In this document: positions 1-10,209 of the stretch, piece after piece
How the letters are laid out: each line of letters begins with the position of its first letter
How positions within the stretch are numbered: the stretch's first letter is position 1
Assembly (NCBI RefSeq): GCF_041146795.1
Contig: NC_135188.1
Location: 308,501-372,500 of the forward strand
Reading direction: 5' to 3'
Origin: Maylandia zebra
Taxonomy: Eukaryota > Chordata > Actinopteri > Cichliformes > Cichlidae
Length of the DNA stretch: 64,000 bases
Program-made: the position numbers and the translations under genes
Notes under the pieces: generated by a model
Told to the model about the DNA's origin: nothing
What the model saw: only the letters and a program-made list of their open reading frames with translations
Database searches by the model: none

Positions 1-1111
1 TATTATTCTAGTTGCTTCCGTACACTTTTTGGCACTTAACTACTTCCACAATTTTCAGCCGATTTTCACCGTTCAAATTTTAAACTATTCTGCTATTTCT
101 GCTAATTTACGCTATGATTTTTGCTATTTTTAACTATTATACTTTTTAAAATATTCCACTTTTTTCCTTTAATTTGTCCCATTGAAATGAATGGGAAACT
201 TCAGCAATTCTGCTAAAATTTGCTTGTTTTTGAAACTTAACTACTTCCTCATATTTTCACCTAGAACAACCATTCAAACTTTAAAATGTTCACAAATTAT
301 TGGGCTATTCAGGTATGATTCAGCTTTTTCAAATCTTTTACTGTTTTACTTTTATGCCTCTTAAAGTTTTGAGTTGCAAAATTGTGATTTTTCACAAAAT
401 ACATGTGTTGTTATGGTTGCTATGCTCTTGGCTTCCAGTGTTCCACTGAAGGTTTTGCAATTTTCACTTCATGTCCGAACAACTTCCTGCTACTTGCTCA
501 ATTTTCACTCAACTTCCACAAATTATACATCAAAACGTAGGTATTTTTGCTGGCTTTCAGAAAATGTCACCATCATTGTTGTGGGATTTATAGAATTTTT
601 GCAAATCTCCTCAGACTAACACAAGGTCAGAAAACTCTCCATATAAAGTGAATGGAGAGCTTGTTCAAAATCACCGCTGGATTTCTGTAATGAGAGGCAT
701 ATTCGAATCGTCATATCTCCTTAACGAAGCAAAGTTAAGACATGAGGCTTGTCCCCGAATATCTTCAGACACCCCTGACGCTCACAATTCAAGAATTTCT
801 TTCTCACCTATTACCGTTCTGAAATGAGTTGGACTTGTTTGAGGGTAGGAAATTTGTCCTTCGCTCAGATTTTTTCAGATTTCAAACTGTGGAAATGAAC
901 CACTTTTTTCTCTCGTCATAACTTTTTGTTGGATTTCCACAGAGACCTGAAAATTTCCATGATTGTTCACCAAAGCCTGCTGTCTCTTACGGTGAAAGAA
1001 TGATATCGATACTCCAAATAGATTTCAAGTTACAAAGCGTTGTTTGAGGGCAAGTCAAGGCAGTTTTTGCTTCGCTCTACTCAGTTATGGTGCATTAGAA
1101 GTCAAATATCT

Positions 1112-2648
1112 TTAATAATTCATATTTTAATGATAAATTGTAAACACTGGAAGATTCCCCCATCTCTTCTGAACAAAACGGTGTAAGAATGACCGCTCTA
1201 GCCCCTACGGTTTGGAAATTATGGTCATTTGTTTGAGGGGAGTCATCACTATGAGAAATAGGCTGCAATAATCCTGTGCCTCTCTGTGCTGCGTGTGTAA
1301 AAAGAGGCACATGTTTTGGCGGGAAAAAGTACACAGGCTCTCTGATTGGTGGATTCAAATTCAGCAGCTCCCAGGCTGACCTAGAAACTTACTTCTCTCT
1401 CCCTGTGCATTTTTTTGCTGATTTTTTTCATTTAACAAGTATATTTGAGGGACCCTCAGCATGTTCAGCATTTTTTCAGCTGTCCATTTTGCTTTTCCAA
1501 TTTTTCTGTTTAACTTATTACTATTGTGCTAAATAATACTATTTCTGCTATTTTATAAGATTTGTGCCTAATATAGTATTTCTGCTAAATTACAATATTT
1601 CTGCTTTTTATACTATTTGTGCTCAAACATAGTATTTCTGCTAAATGTAATGTTTATGCTTAATCATCCTATTTCTGCTTTTTATGGGATTTGTGCTTAA
1701 TATAGTATTTCTGCTAAATTGTAGTATTTCTGCTTTTTATAGTATTTGTGCTAAAACATAGTATTTCTACTAAATGTAGTATTTATGCTTAATCATACTA
1801 TTTCTGCTTTTTATGGGATTTGTGCCTAATATAGTATTTCTGCTTTTTATAGGATTTTTGCTCAAACATAGTATTTCTACTAAATGTAGTGTTTATGCTT
1901 AATCATCCTATTTCTGCTTTTTATAGGATTTGTGCTTAATATAGTATTTCTGCTAAATTATAGTATTTCTGCTTTTTATAGTATTTGTGCTAAAACATAG
2001 TATTTCTACTAAATGTAGTATTTATGCTTAATCATAGTATTTCTATATATTTCTGCCAGGTCCCCAGGCAGCCAATCCTCTGTGAGGACTGAGAAATTCA
2101 AATTTTCAAATCAGGGCCTGCACGGCTTCCCAGCCAATCATATATGTGTCCTGAGGCATTCAAATTTGCATATTGGGGCCTTCATGGCTTCTAAGCCAGC
2201 CAATCATATCTGAGGGCTGAGGAATTCAAATCCACAAATCAGGGCCTGCACAGCTTCCCAGCCAGCCAATCATGTATGTGGGCTCCAGGTATTCAAATTT
2301 GCATATTGGGGAATTCGTGGCTTCTAAGTCAACAAGTCATCCATGTCATATATCTCTAAAAATTCATATTTTAATGATAAATTGTCAACACTTGAAGATT
2401 CCCCCATCTCTTCTGAACAAAACGGTGTAAGAATGACCGCTCTAGCCCCTATGGTTAGGAAATTATGGTCATTTGTTTGAGGGGAATCCTCACTATGTGA
2501 AATAAACTGAAAGAAGCAGGTTTATGTCTCTGTGCTGCGTGTGTAAAACAGATGCACCTGTTTTGGCGGGAAAACGTAAACAGCCTCTCTGATTGGTGGA
2601 TTCAAATTCAGCAGCTCCCAGGCTGACCTAGAAACTTAGTCCTCTCTC

Positions 2649-2717
<69 letters not shown>

Positions 2718-3853
2718 AGTGGGAGAGAGAGGACCCTGCCCTTATTTGACAGCATGTCATTGTAGGATTTAAATTGAACATAGTTAGACTGGTTGACTGG
2801 ATTAGAGCCTGTGTTTGTGTGTCCCTCTGTGCATTTGTGTTTCAATAAGTTATTACTATTCTGCTAAATCATAGTGTTTCTGGTACTTTTCGGTACTTGT
2901 GCTAAATACAGTATTTCTGCTAAATCATAGTATTTCTGGTACTTTTCGGTACTTGTGCTAAATACAGTATTTCTGCTTTTCATAGGATTTATGCCTAATA
3001 TAGTATTTCTGCTAAATTATAGTATTTCTGCTTTTTATAGGATTTGTGCCTAACATAGTATTTCTGCTAAATTATAGTATTTCTGCTTTTTATACTATTT
3101 GTTCTAAATTATAGTATTTCTGCTTTTTATAGGATTTGTGCTTAATATAGTATTTCTGCTAAATTATAGTTTTTCTTCTTTTTATAGTATTTGTGCTAAA
3201 ACATAGTATTTCTACTAAATGTAGTATTTATGCTTAATAATAGTATTTCTATATATTTCTGCCAGGTCCCCAGGCAGCCAATCCTCTGTGAGGACTGAGA
3301 CATTCAAATTTTCAAATCAGGGCCTGCACAGTTTCCCAGCCAATCAAATAAGTGTCCTGAGGCATTCAAATTTGCATATTGGGGCCTTCGTGGCTTCTAA
3401 GCCAGCCAATCATATCTGAGGGCTGAGGAATTCAAATCCACAAATCAGGGCCTGCACGGCTTCCCAGCCAGCCAATCACATATGTGGTCTCAGGCATTCA
3501 AATTTGCATATTGGGGAATTCGTGGCTTCTAAGTCAACAAGTCATCCATGTCATATATCTCTAAAAATTCATATTTTAATATTAAATTGTCAACACTTGA
3601 AGATTCCCCCATCTCTTCTGAACAAAACGGTGTAAGAATGACCGTTCTAGCCCCTACGGTTAGGAAATTACGGTCATTTGTTTGAGGGGAGTCGTCACTA
3701 TGAGAAATAGACTGCAAAAATCCTGTGTCTCTCTGTGCTGCTGCGTGTGTAAACAGATGCACCTGTTTTGGTGGGGAAAAGTGCACAGCCTCTCTGATTG
3801 GTGGATTCAAATTCACCAGCTCCCAGGCTGACCTAGAAACTTACTTCTCTCTC

Positions 3854-3860
<7 letters not shown>
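1112..3860 (+). repeat. Three tandem ~1.2-kb composite units in A unit, copy 1
   Basis: A ~300-bp block starting near 'aacact(t/g)gaagattcccc' and ending at 'gacctagaaactta' occurs at about 1112-1405, 2356-2655 and 3559-3858. The blocks are separated by minisatellites of the type TAGTATTTCTGCTAAAT (1515-2056, 2850-3253, and again 4205-4600 after the array). Blocks rich in CCAAT and ATTTGCAT motifs also separate them (2057-2340, 3260-3535). No gene is seen. Confidence 0.75.
2651..2715. repeat. (TG)n microsatellite
   Basis: About 32 uninterrupted TG units inside the second 1.2-kb unit. The copy 2 equivalent is 25485-25549. Confidence 0.98.
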
Positions 3861-3930
<70 letters not shown>

Positions 3931-3931
3931 C

Positions 3932-3957
<26 letters not shown>
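3856..3957. repeat. (TG)n(GA)n compound microsatellite
   Basis: TG repeat from 3856 to 3929 followed by a GA repeat to about 3957, inside the third 1.2-kb unit. The equivalent in copy 2 is at 26708-26802 with a different length, as expected for microsatellite slippage. Confidence 0.97.
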
Positions 3958-3962
<5 letters not shown>

Positions 3963-5037
3963 CTTTTAATGGGATGATCTCATTCTAAGATTTAAATTCA
4001 ATATATTTAGACTGGTTGACTGAATTGGATCTTGTGTGTGGGTCTCTCTGTGCATGTGTGTTTCCTCATGTGTACATATTTGTGATTGTGTGGCTGTAAT
4101 AAATTTTTTTGCAGATTTTTGTCATTTAACAAGTATATTTGAGGGACCCTCAGCATGTTCAGCATTTTTTCAGCTGTCCATTTTGCTTTTCCAATTTTTC
4201 TGTTTAACTTATTACTATTGTGCTAAATCATACTATTTCTGCTATTTTATAAGATTTGTGCTTAATATACTATTTCTGCTTTTATAGGATTTGTGCTTAA
4301 TATAGTATTTCTGCTAAATGTAGTATTTATGCTTAATCATACTATTTCTGCTTTTCATAGTATTTGTGCTTAATATAGTATTTCTGCTAAATTTAGTATT
4401 TCTGATTAATTATAGTTTTTCTACTAAATCATAGTACAGTATTTCTGCTTTTTATGGGATTTGTGCTAAAACAAAGTATTTCTACTAAATGTAGTATTTG
4501 TGCTTAATCATACCATTTCTGCTTTTTATAGGATTTGTGCTTAATATGGTATTTCTGCTAAATTATAGTATTTCTGCCAAATTATAATATTTGTGCTAAA
4601 ACATAGTCTCAATTTAAAATTACAATATTCATAGTTCATCACAGTGTCTCTGGTAAATCACAATATTTCTGCTCTGTTGTACTATTTTTCTAAATCATAG
4701 TGTTTCTGTAATGTTTAAGTATTTTTGGCTAAATATATTCTTTCTGTTATCTTATACTATTTCTCCTAAATTCTTGTATTTTTGAGAAGTTATCATGTTT
4801 CTGGTAAGTTACAATATTTCTGCTAAATTCTGCTATGCTATTGTATTTCTGCCAAGTATTATGTTTCCTCTAAGATATTGCAGTTCTGCTAAGTTATTCC
4901 ATTTTAGCAAACTTCTTTTGCTTCTGCAAAGTTTTTACAATTTCTGCAACTTTTCAGCTTTTTCAGCTACTTTTTGCATACAGCTTCAGCTTTAAGCATC
5001 CACACTGCATTTTCGCAGGAAATGCAAATTTTTCTAG

Positions 5038-6547
5038 TTATTATTATTATTATATTTTATTCTGTATTCCGTACGTTTTTTGTAATCCTATAACTTCAAA
5101 ACCGTTCAACTTAGAAAAACCATTCAAACACCGTTAGATTCCTATTCTTTTGGACAACACTGCTTCTATTTTTCATATTTTTAACATTTATATTTCTAAT
5201 TTTATTCAACTTTATTCAACAAAAATTTATAATGTATTTCAATGGGGAGACCCTTCAAATCCTCATTCAACTTACTCATTTTTAAACTCTTACTACTTCC
5301 ACATACATTGACATAGAGCCACCATTCAAACTTTAAAACGAAGACAAGACATTCAACTATTCAACTTGTATTTATCTTTTCAATATCTATTATACTTTTT
5401 CTTCAGTTCCAGTTTAAGTTTCATGATGTTTTTTCACCCGTTTCAGAGTTTATAATGGGTGTGTATGGGACGGAATGTTGGGGCTAGAGTGAGGCAGCTC
5501 AACTGCTAGAGTGAGAGGAGCAAAAAAATTAATCTTAAAATATTTTTTAAAACTGCTGCTGTGTCCACAGCGTTTGCTCTACAGGTATGATTTTACCCTC
5601 AAAACGTAGCCATCGCTGTCCTCTTTCATCCAATGTGTTTACTATTGTACTAGGTGTTATGGTTCTTTCATAAATGTCACCAATGCACAGCCTCCTCCCT
5701 CCAACTCTTCCATAGACTCTAATGTTAAAATGGCTCAGAAGGTTCGTTTGAAAATCAGAAGAGCATGGTGTCTTTCCACTGTCACCACGTCCATATAATA
5801 AGCTCCACAGGCATGAAAACTGAGAATTAGGTAGACTAGACATTGCTGTCGCTCACGGTGAAAGAATTTTGTCAATACGACTTTTACTTTTCATTTGGGA
5901 GCGATTTGTTTCGGCCTGACTTTTCTGTTCATTTTAAGCAGCAAAAGTGAGGCGCATGTCTGTGTACGTGTGTATGGAGCCATTGGGTGCGGTCACTATA
6001 GCAACCAGGCTCACACCTGCCTGCTTAACGAGCTCTGCCTGCCACTGTACCAAGATTCATCTTAAGCACTTCTCTTTCAACTGCTGCTGTGTCCACAGTG
6101 TTACAGCCATCATTTTACCCTCAAATTGTCGCCATTATTGTTCTCTTTCCAACACCGTATCTTTCAAAGCTCAGGCATTTAAACTTTTTAAACTGTGTGG
6201 ATCAAAGTGGAGGGATCACATTTGAGTCATTCAGTGATTCAAAGAATATGACCTTTTAATATTCATTCAGATGTTTTCTGACTCTAAATGTTCTTTTCTC
6301 ATTTCTTAGGGTTTTCTAATTTACATTTAAAACATTTTCAGTTTTTTTCCAACTCCTTCTTCTGTGTAACCTTCAGCTTTTAGCAGTTCAGCACCTTTGT
6401 TTTCAGGTTAAATTCGTTTTTTTTTTTGTTTTTTTTTTAATCTCATTCAATATTTTTAACTCAAAATTCAGCAATTAATTCATTTCAGTGCATACATTCA
6501 GATTCAAGCATTCACACTGCAGTTTCTTCAGAAAATGCACTTTCTAG
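5038..6547 (+). repeat. B-type ~1.5-kb repeat unit
   Basis: It starts with a TTA-rich tract and CCGTACGTTTTTTG and ends with AAGCATTCACAC, a hairpin (6518-6539; TGCAgTTTCT against AGAAAaTGCA with one mismatch) and CTAG (6544-6547). Related B units lie at 21293-22789, 27918-29415 and 35830-37311. Its first ~1 kb and last ~0.3 kb match the two ends of the long L unit at 6548-21292, so it looks like an internally deleted derivative. A 98-codon minus-strand open stretch recurs in these units, but I take it as a by-product of repeat similarity. Confidence 0.75.
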
Positions 6548-7550
6548 TTATTATTATATTTTATCTATTCCGTACGTTTTTTGTAATCCTACTCCTTCAA
6601 AACCGTTCAACTTAGAAAAACCATTCAAACACCGTTAGATTCCTATTCTTTTGGACAACACTGCTTCTATTTTTCTCATTTTTAACATTTATATTTTTAA
6701 TTTTATTCAACTTTATTCAACAAAAATTTATAATGTATTTCAATGGGGAGACCCTTCAAATCCTCATTCAACTTACTCATTTTTAAACTCTTACTACTTC
6801 CACATACATTGACATAGAGCCACCATTCAAACTTTAAAACGAAGACAAGACATTCAACTATTCAACTTGTATTTATCTTTTCAATATCTATTATACTTTT
6901 TCTTCAGTTCCAGTTTAAGTTTCATGATGTTTTTTCACCCGTTTCAGAGTTTATAATGGGTGTGTATGGGACGGAATGTTGGGGCTAGAGTGAGGCAGCT
7001 CAACTGCTAGAGTGAGAGGAGCAAAAAAATTAATCTTAAAATATTTTTTAAAACTGCTGCTGTGTCCACAGCGTTTGCTCTACAGCCACCATTTTACCCT
7101 CAAAACGTAGCCATCGCTGTCCTCTTTCATCCAATGTGTTTACTATTGTCCTAGGTGTTATGGTTCTTTCATAAATGTCACCAATGCACAGCCTCCTCCC
7201 TCCAACTCTTCCATAGACTCTAATGTTAAAATGGCTCAGAAGGTTCTTTTGAAAATCAGAAGAGCATGGTGTCTTTCCACTGTCACCACGTCCATATAAT
7301 AAACTCCACAGGCATGAAAACTGAGAATTCAGTAGACTAGACATTGCTGTCGCTCACGGTGAAAGAATTTCGTCAATACGACTTGTACTTTTCATATGGG
7401 AACGATTTGTTTCGGCCTGACTTTTCTGTTCATTTTAAGCAGCAAAAGTGAGGTGCATGTCTGTGTCGTGTGTATGGAGCCATTGTCACTATAGCAACCA
7501 GGCTCACATCTGCCTGCTTAACGAGCTCTCTCTCACTCTGCCAAGGTTAA

Positions 7551-8052
7551 ACCTAAAAATGTTAGATTGTAGTAAGATTAACTTTTTCAAAAGTACAATA
7601 AGACAGATTTGACAGGGTTTTGCCACAGATTAATAGTTTGTCACTAGTTAGTATATGCCAACTAAGTAGAGCATTGTGATTGGCACAAAGGTTTTTCAGA
7701 TCTGGGCAGTTGGAGTCAGTTGATGACTTCAAAATCATCCTTTCTGACTGGATAATTAAAGCTCTCAGCATCTATCGGTCTGTAGTTAATTTCCCCACCT
7801 TTTAACTAACGTTTAACTAACCTAATCTCATTTAATGTCTCTGTTTATAGTCTGTATAGTTTATCTCCCCACGAATACACTCAAAGTAGTCTTAAAATAA
7901 AACCCACAAAACAGTTCAAGATTTAATACTTTTTATTTGCTCATTTAATGCCAGTTGCCCTGTTTTTCTGTATGTCACTCATTCGCTTATACTTGGGCAA
8001 AAAGGACCAATTTTTTACACTAGTATAGTGTATTTTTTCCCTCTATCTCTCT
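7551..8052. other. Non-coding part of L unit
   Basis: After the shared head the sequence turns unique to the L unit (also at about 30465-30965). I see no gene or recognisable repeat in it. Confidence 0.6.
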
Positions 8053-9420
8053 ATGTCTGTCACACACAGAGACCAACACACAGACATGTATATGCTCATT
8101 ATTGCTGTTCAAACTGATGGTCAAATTTCCAAGCACCACCTGAACGCCTCATCTGTTTTTAACCTATCACTGGACCAACTGTCGTCATTCCGCTTTGCTC
8201 TCTGTTGTGGTAAGTACAGTACACTCAGTACTGCAGTGTTTTATTTTTATGATGGAAAAAATACATGTTTGACATTTAAACTCACATATCAAGTCCAACA
8301 GAGTTAAAAACAATTCAAAGAAGAAAGAAAGAAAAAAGAATAACCTTCGCTATCATTTATATACGTTTATTACGTTTTGCTGTTAGCAGCAGTGCTAACG
8401 TTAGCTTCAATGCTAATGCTAGCAACAATGCTAACGCTAGCTATAGTGCTAACACTAGCCTTAGCAGTTGTTAACTGACAAAAATAATATTCCTGTGATA
8501 TTTCTTGCCGGTCAGTGAGACAAAAGTAAGAAATTAGCTTTATTATTGCCATTGTGGCTCAGTTTTAACAGTAAGAGTGCTAGCGCTAGCAGCATTGCTA
8601 GCGCTAGCAGCATTGCTAACGCTAGCTGCAATGCTAACGCTAGCTGCAATGCTAACGCTAGCTGCAATGCTAACACTAACTGAAGTGCTAATGCTAGCCG
8701 GAATGCTAGCGCTAGCAGCAATGCTAAGGCTAGTAACAGTCTAACAGTAGCCTTACATAAGTGGCAATACTTCAGTTAACTAGTTTGAATTGTAAAATGA
8801 CTGCTGTATCAGTTGGTGTGCTATATTACTCTATAATTACCCTGCTGACTAGAAGTTCAGTGTATCATGTCGTGTGGGCTTTGTATTTCTGTTAGTCTGA
8901 TAACACTGTACAGACAACTAACGTATTATTTCTCGTTTCTTTCAGGAACCTGACTGACACTGTGCTTTGCCTGGTAGGTGTGCACATACTGTAAGAGAAG
9001 TAGACCAAAATAAAAAAATTATATGACTAATATAAGCTATAAAGTGATGGGTTCAAACTTTGTGCTAGACCTTTTAAACACAATTTTATAATAAATACAC
9101 ATAAGTGCAGCTTAACAATTGGGCTAAAATATTTTTTTCGTACATTTTTGTAGTCACACTACATGTGATTAATTAATGATTCACTCAATCATATTTGTAT
9201 TTAAAAATATTATTGCTGAATTTAATTAAATATTTATTCTTTTAAAAAGTGCCCAATTATGCAACTTTTTGCACATGGCAGCCGACAACAGTTTAGCTTG
9301 AATATTTGTTTTGTCCTTTTGCAGTAGTCACATTTAGTTCATACAATTACCATGTGATATAATTTTAATAAAATTATTTTTTTTTTCTTGTTTTTTGTTC
9401 AGAGTGTGTAGAAGAAGAAG
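8053..9420 (+). other. Possible non-coding leader exons upstream of Helentron gene
   Basis: Splice-like signals occur in order: a possible donor (TGTTGTG|GTAAGT) near 8207-8213, an acceptor TTTCTTTCAG|G near 8945 with a donor TG|GTAGGT soon after, and a pyrimidine-rich acceptor ending TTTGTTCAG near 9402. They could join into a spliced 5' leader for the gene at 10210. An 84-codon open stretch (8053-8307) runs through the first donor and resembles nothing I know. The sites are shared with copy 2. This is inference from sequence signals only. Confidence 0.2.
8385..8745. repeat. GCTAGC/GCTAAC palindromic minisatellite, copy 1
   Basis: Two clusters (8385-8470 and 8576-8745) of an ~18-bp unit of the type GCTAACGCTAGCTGCAAT. 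The ALALQL-like open frames on the minus strand are products of the repeat. The partner in copy 2 is 31294-31660, with different unit numbers. Confidence 0.9.
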
Positions 9421-9571
9421 AACAAGGACCAGATCTCCAGTCTTCTCTCTCACATCCCAACCCCCCAACCCCTCTATCCTCTGTCCTGCTCCACCTATTG
9501 TCTCTGCCTTCTTTCCATCTGTATTTCACTCTGTGGTTTGTGAGAAATTTTGCCAAACCAACAATCCTTTT

Positions 9572-10085
9572 GCGGTTTGATTTAAAGCCGTGTCTCTCCT
9601 GCTCTGTCTGTTCTCTCTGCTAAATTTTCTCTCTACCTGTTTTTCACTCTTGGCTTGCTGCTGAAAAACGCCAAGCCAACAAAGCAATAAAGAGTGCATA
9701 TTTTGCCTCAACCTATGAACAAACTGAACAAACAAAGAAAAATCTGCGGTTTGATTTAAAGCCGTGTCTCTCCTGCTCTGTCTGTTCTCACTGCTAAATT
9801 TTCTCTCTACCTGTTTTTCACTCTTGGCTTGCTGCTGAAAAACGCCAAGCCATTAAAGCAATAAAGAGTGCATATATTGCCTCTACCTGAGAACAAACTG
9901 AACAAAGAAAACTAATTCACGGTTTGATTGTGATTTCCCAGCCGTGTCTCTCCTGCTCTGCCTGTTCTCTCTTCTAAATTTTCTCTCTACCTGTTTTTCA
10001 CTCTTGGCTTGCTGCTGAAAAATGCCAAGCCAATAAAGAGAGTGCATAATATTCTCTCAACTGAAGAACAAACTGTCAAACGAAA
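9572..10085 (+). repeat. Three ~173-bp tandem repeats just upstream of Helentron ORF
   Basis: The units start at GCGGTTTGA or ACGGTTTGA at about 9572, 9746 and 9919. Each contains a pyrimidine-rich stretch and an inverted repeat CTTGGC...GCCAAG (first unit 9649-9654 with 9670-9675), then an AATAAAG-like run. A more diverged unit may lie at 9440-9560. Their position directly before the gene suggests promoter or leader repeats. Copy 2 keeps only the first unit up to its hairpin (about 32480-32584). Confidence 0.8.
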
Positions 10086-10209
10086 GACAACTGTTTAAGA
10101 CAAATAAAAACTGAAATATAAAAACAAAGACAACATCTCCTGGTGTGTGCCACTCTTATCTTGTGAACATATTTTCTAAAGACTAAGAAACACTTGCAGG
10201 TGTGTGAAA

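Larger units (their letters stand above)
1..5037 (+). repeat. A-type repeat unit, copy 1 (start outside window)
   Basis: About 5 kb of AT-rich DNA beginning with a CTAGTTGCTTCCGTAC-like head and ending with TTTAAGCATCCACAC (4991-5005), a hairpin (5006-5026: 7-bp stem TGCATTT/AAATGCA) and CTAG (5034-5037). Its partner is 22854-27917. It contains a triplicated 1.2-kb array, TTTCTGCT minisatellites and microsatellites. No protein-coding gene is recognisable. Short open stretches are not conserved in any way that suggests coding. The unit resembles a non-autonomous mobile element, but the family name is unknown to me. Confidence 0.7.

Noticed and set aside
374-619. Short open frames in the A units (also 1095, 3529, 23343, 24064, 26381)
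   Set aside because: They follow repeat copies, differ in ends, and have no domain or start context.
5547-5843. 98-codon minus-strand frame recurring in B and L units (also 7048, 21799, 28414, 36323)
   Set aside because: Its conservation matches that of the surrounding non-coding repeat, it is broken in the 29941-30237 copy, and no domain is seen.
8512-8721. ALALQL-rich open frame
   Set aside because: Translation of the GCTAGC minisatellite.
10204-10209. GTG start two codons before the ATG of the Helentron gene
   Set aside because: A vertebrate-hosted gene would normally start at the ATG at 10210, and nothing supports the GTG.
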